Assembly: GCF_013870525.1 (NCBI RefSeq)
Contig: NZ_JACBXD010000058.1
Coordinates: 1 to 50,032 of the forward strand
DNA from: Amycolatopsis pittospori
GTDB lineage: Bacteria; Actinomycetota; Actinomycetes; Mycobacteriales; Pseudonocardiaceae
Direction: 5' to 3'
DNA length: 50,032 nucleotides
Both the position numbers and the translations under genes were made by a program. Positions 49,856 through 50,032 of this stretch are shown one piece after another (position 1 is the first letter of the stretch; the number at the start of each line of letters is the position of its first letter). The notes below the pieces were generated by a model that was not told where the DNA came from, ran no database searches, and worked only from the letters and a program-made list of their open reading frames with translations.

Positions 49856-49898
49856 CACGGTTCGGCAGTGGCTTGGTTCGAGAGACTGAGGAGCTTGC

Positions 49899-50032
49899 GT
49901 GGCTGAGCGGGAAGAGCCGGGCGGGGACCGTCGGCGGTACTCCGAAGGAACGCCCGGGGCGGGCCGTCCGGCCCCCCGGCGTAGGCCGGAGGATGCAACC
50001 GCGGCGCGTCGAAGCCCGGGAGAGGCGCCTGT
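49899..50032 (+). CDS. Start of a gene divergent from crgA, probably DUF881 protein (3' end outside window)
   Basis: A GTG at 49899 follows GAGGAG (49888-49893) by five bases and opens a frame that runs to the end of the window. The visible residues are a charged, Pro/Arg-rich N-terminal tail (MAEREEPGGDRRRYSEG at its start) with no membrane segment yet. In actinobacteria the gene divergent from crgA encodes a DUF881 membrane protein, which often begins with such a tail. The identity is inferred from position only. Confidence 0.5.
   Translation, partial: MAEREEPGGDRRRYSEGTPGAGRPAPRRRPEDATAARRSPGEAP

Overview
This window is the replication-origin region of a high-GC actinomycete chromosome. 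The gene order murJ - sigM/anti-sigma - trxB-trxA - cwlM - parB-parA - rsmG - jag - yidC - yidD - rnpA - rpmH - dnaA - oriC - dnaN - gnd - recF - dciA - gyrB - gyrA - DUF3566 - tRNA-Ile - tRNA-Ala - ppiA - rhomboid - crgA is the classical actinobacterial origin layout. Codon bias, the frequent GTG starts, the parS 14-mer GTTTCACGTGAAAC and the short gnd between dnaN and recF suggest a Pseudonocardiales organism, probably close to Amycolatopsis. The genus is inferred from memory of protein families and was not tested by a search.

Layout. Positions 1-8030 carry envelope and stress genes: the C-terminal part of murJ, a membrane-anchored pseudokinase, sigM with its anti-sigma factor, the thioredoxin pair behind a near-perfect SigH/SigR-type promoter, and the peptidoglycan regulator CwlM. 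Positions 8031-12330 hold a small DnaA-box cluster, an acetyltransferase, a PLP aminotransferase, a D-Ala-D-Ala-ligase-like ATP-grasp enzyme, a small hypothetical protein and a decayed HAD-phosphatase gene. From 12333 to 18245 parB-parA-rsmG and jag-yidC-yidD-rnpA-rpmH run leftward, away from the origin. At least three parS sites and a second decayed gene lie among them. dnaA, a roughly 900-bp oriC with about a dozen good DnaA boxes and an AT-rich unwinding candidate, then dnaN-gnd-recF-dciA-gyrB-gyrA run rightward to 30144, followed by a DUF3566 membrane protein and two tRNA genes.

Beyond the tRNAs (31.8-46.7 kb) the content is accessory. It includes a possible orphan type VII secretion substrate cassette (EspC-like, WXG/EspA-like and YbaB/EspL-like genes), a secreted alpha/beta hydrolase, a NarL-type two-component system, an ADP-ribosylglycohydrolase, an AraC regulator, an HTH_42 protein, a secreted beta-propeller, a secreted M14 carboxypeptidase, a PNPOx-family oxidase, a proline-rich protein, a lipoprotein and small conserved proteins. 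The core resumes at 46.8 kb with ppiA, a rhomboid protease, a PH-domain protein, crgA and the start of one more gene.

How they work together: the core links replication initiation (DnaA, oriC, DnaN, RecF, DciA, gyrase), origin segregation (ParAB-parS), envelope growth (MurJ, pseudokinase, CwlM, YidC, CrgA) and thiol redox control (TrxB/TrxA). I found no CRISPR array, insertion sequence or prophage. The least explained parts are the 32.5-34.5 kb secretion-substrate cassette, the DnaA-box clusters outside oriC, the TTGTGCACAA palindromes at the left edge of oriC, a degenerate parS-like palindrome at 31.3 kb, and two genes caught in the process of decay.
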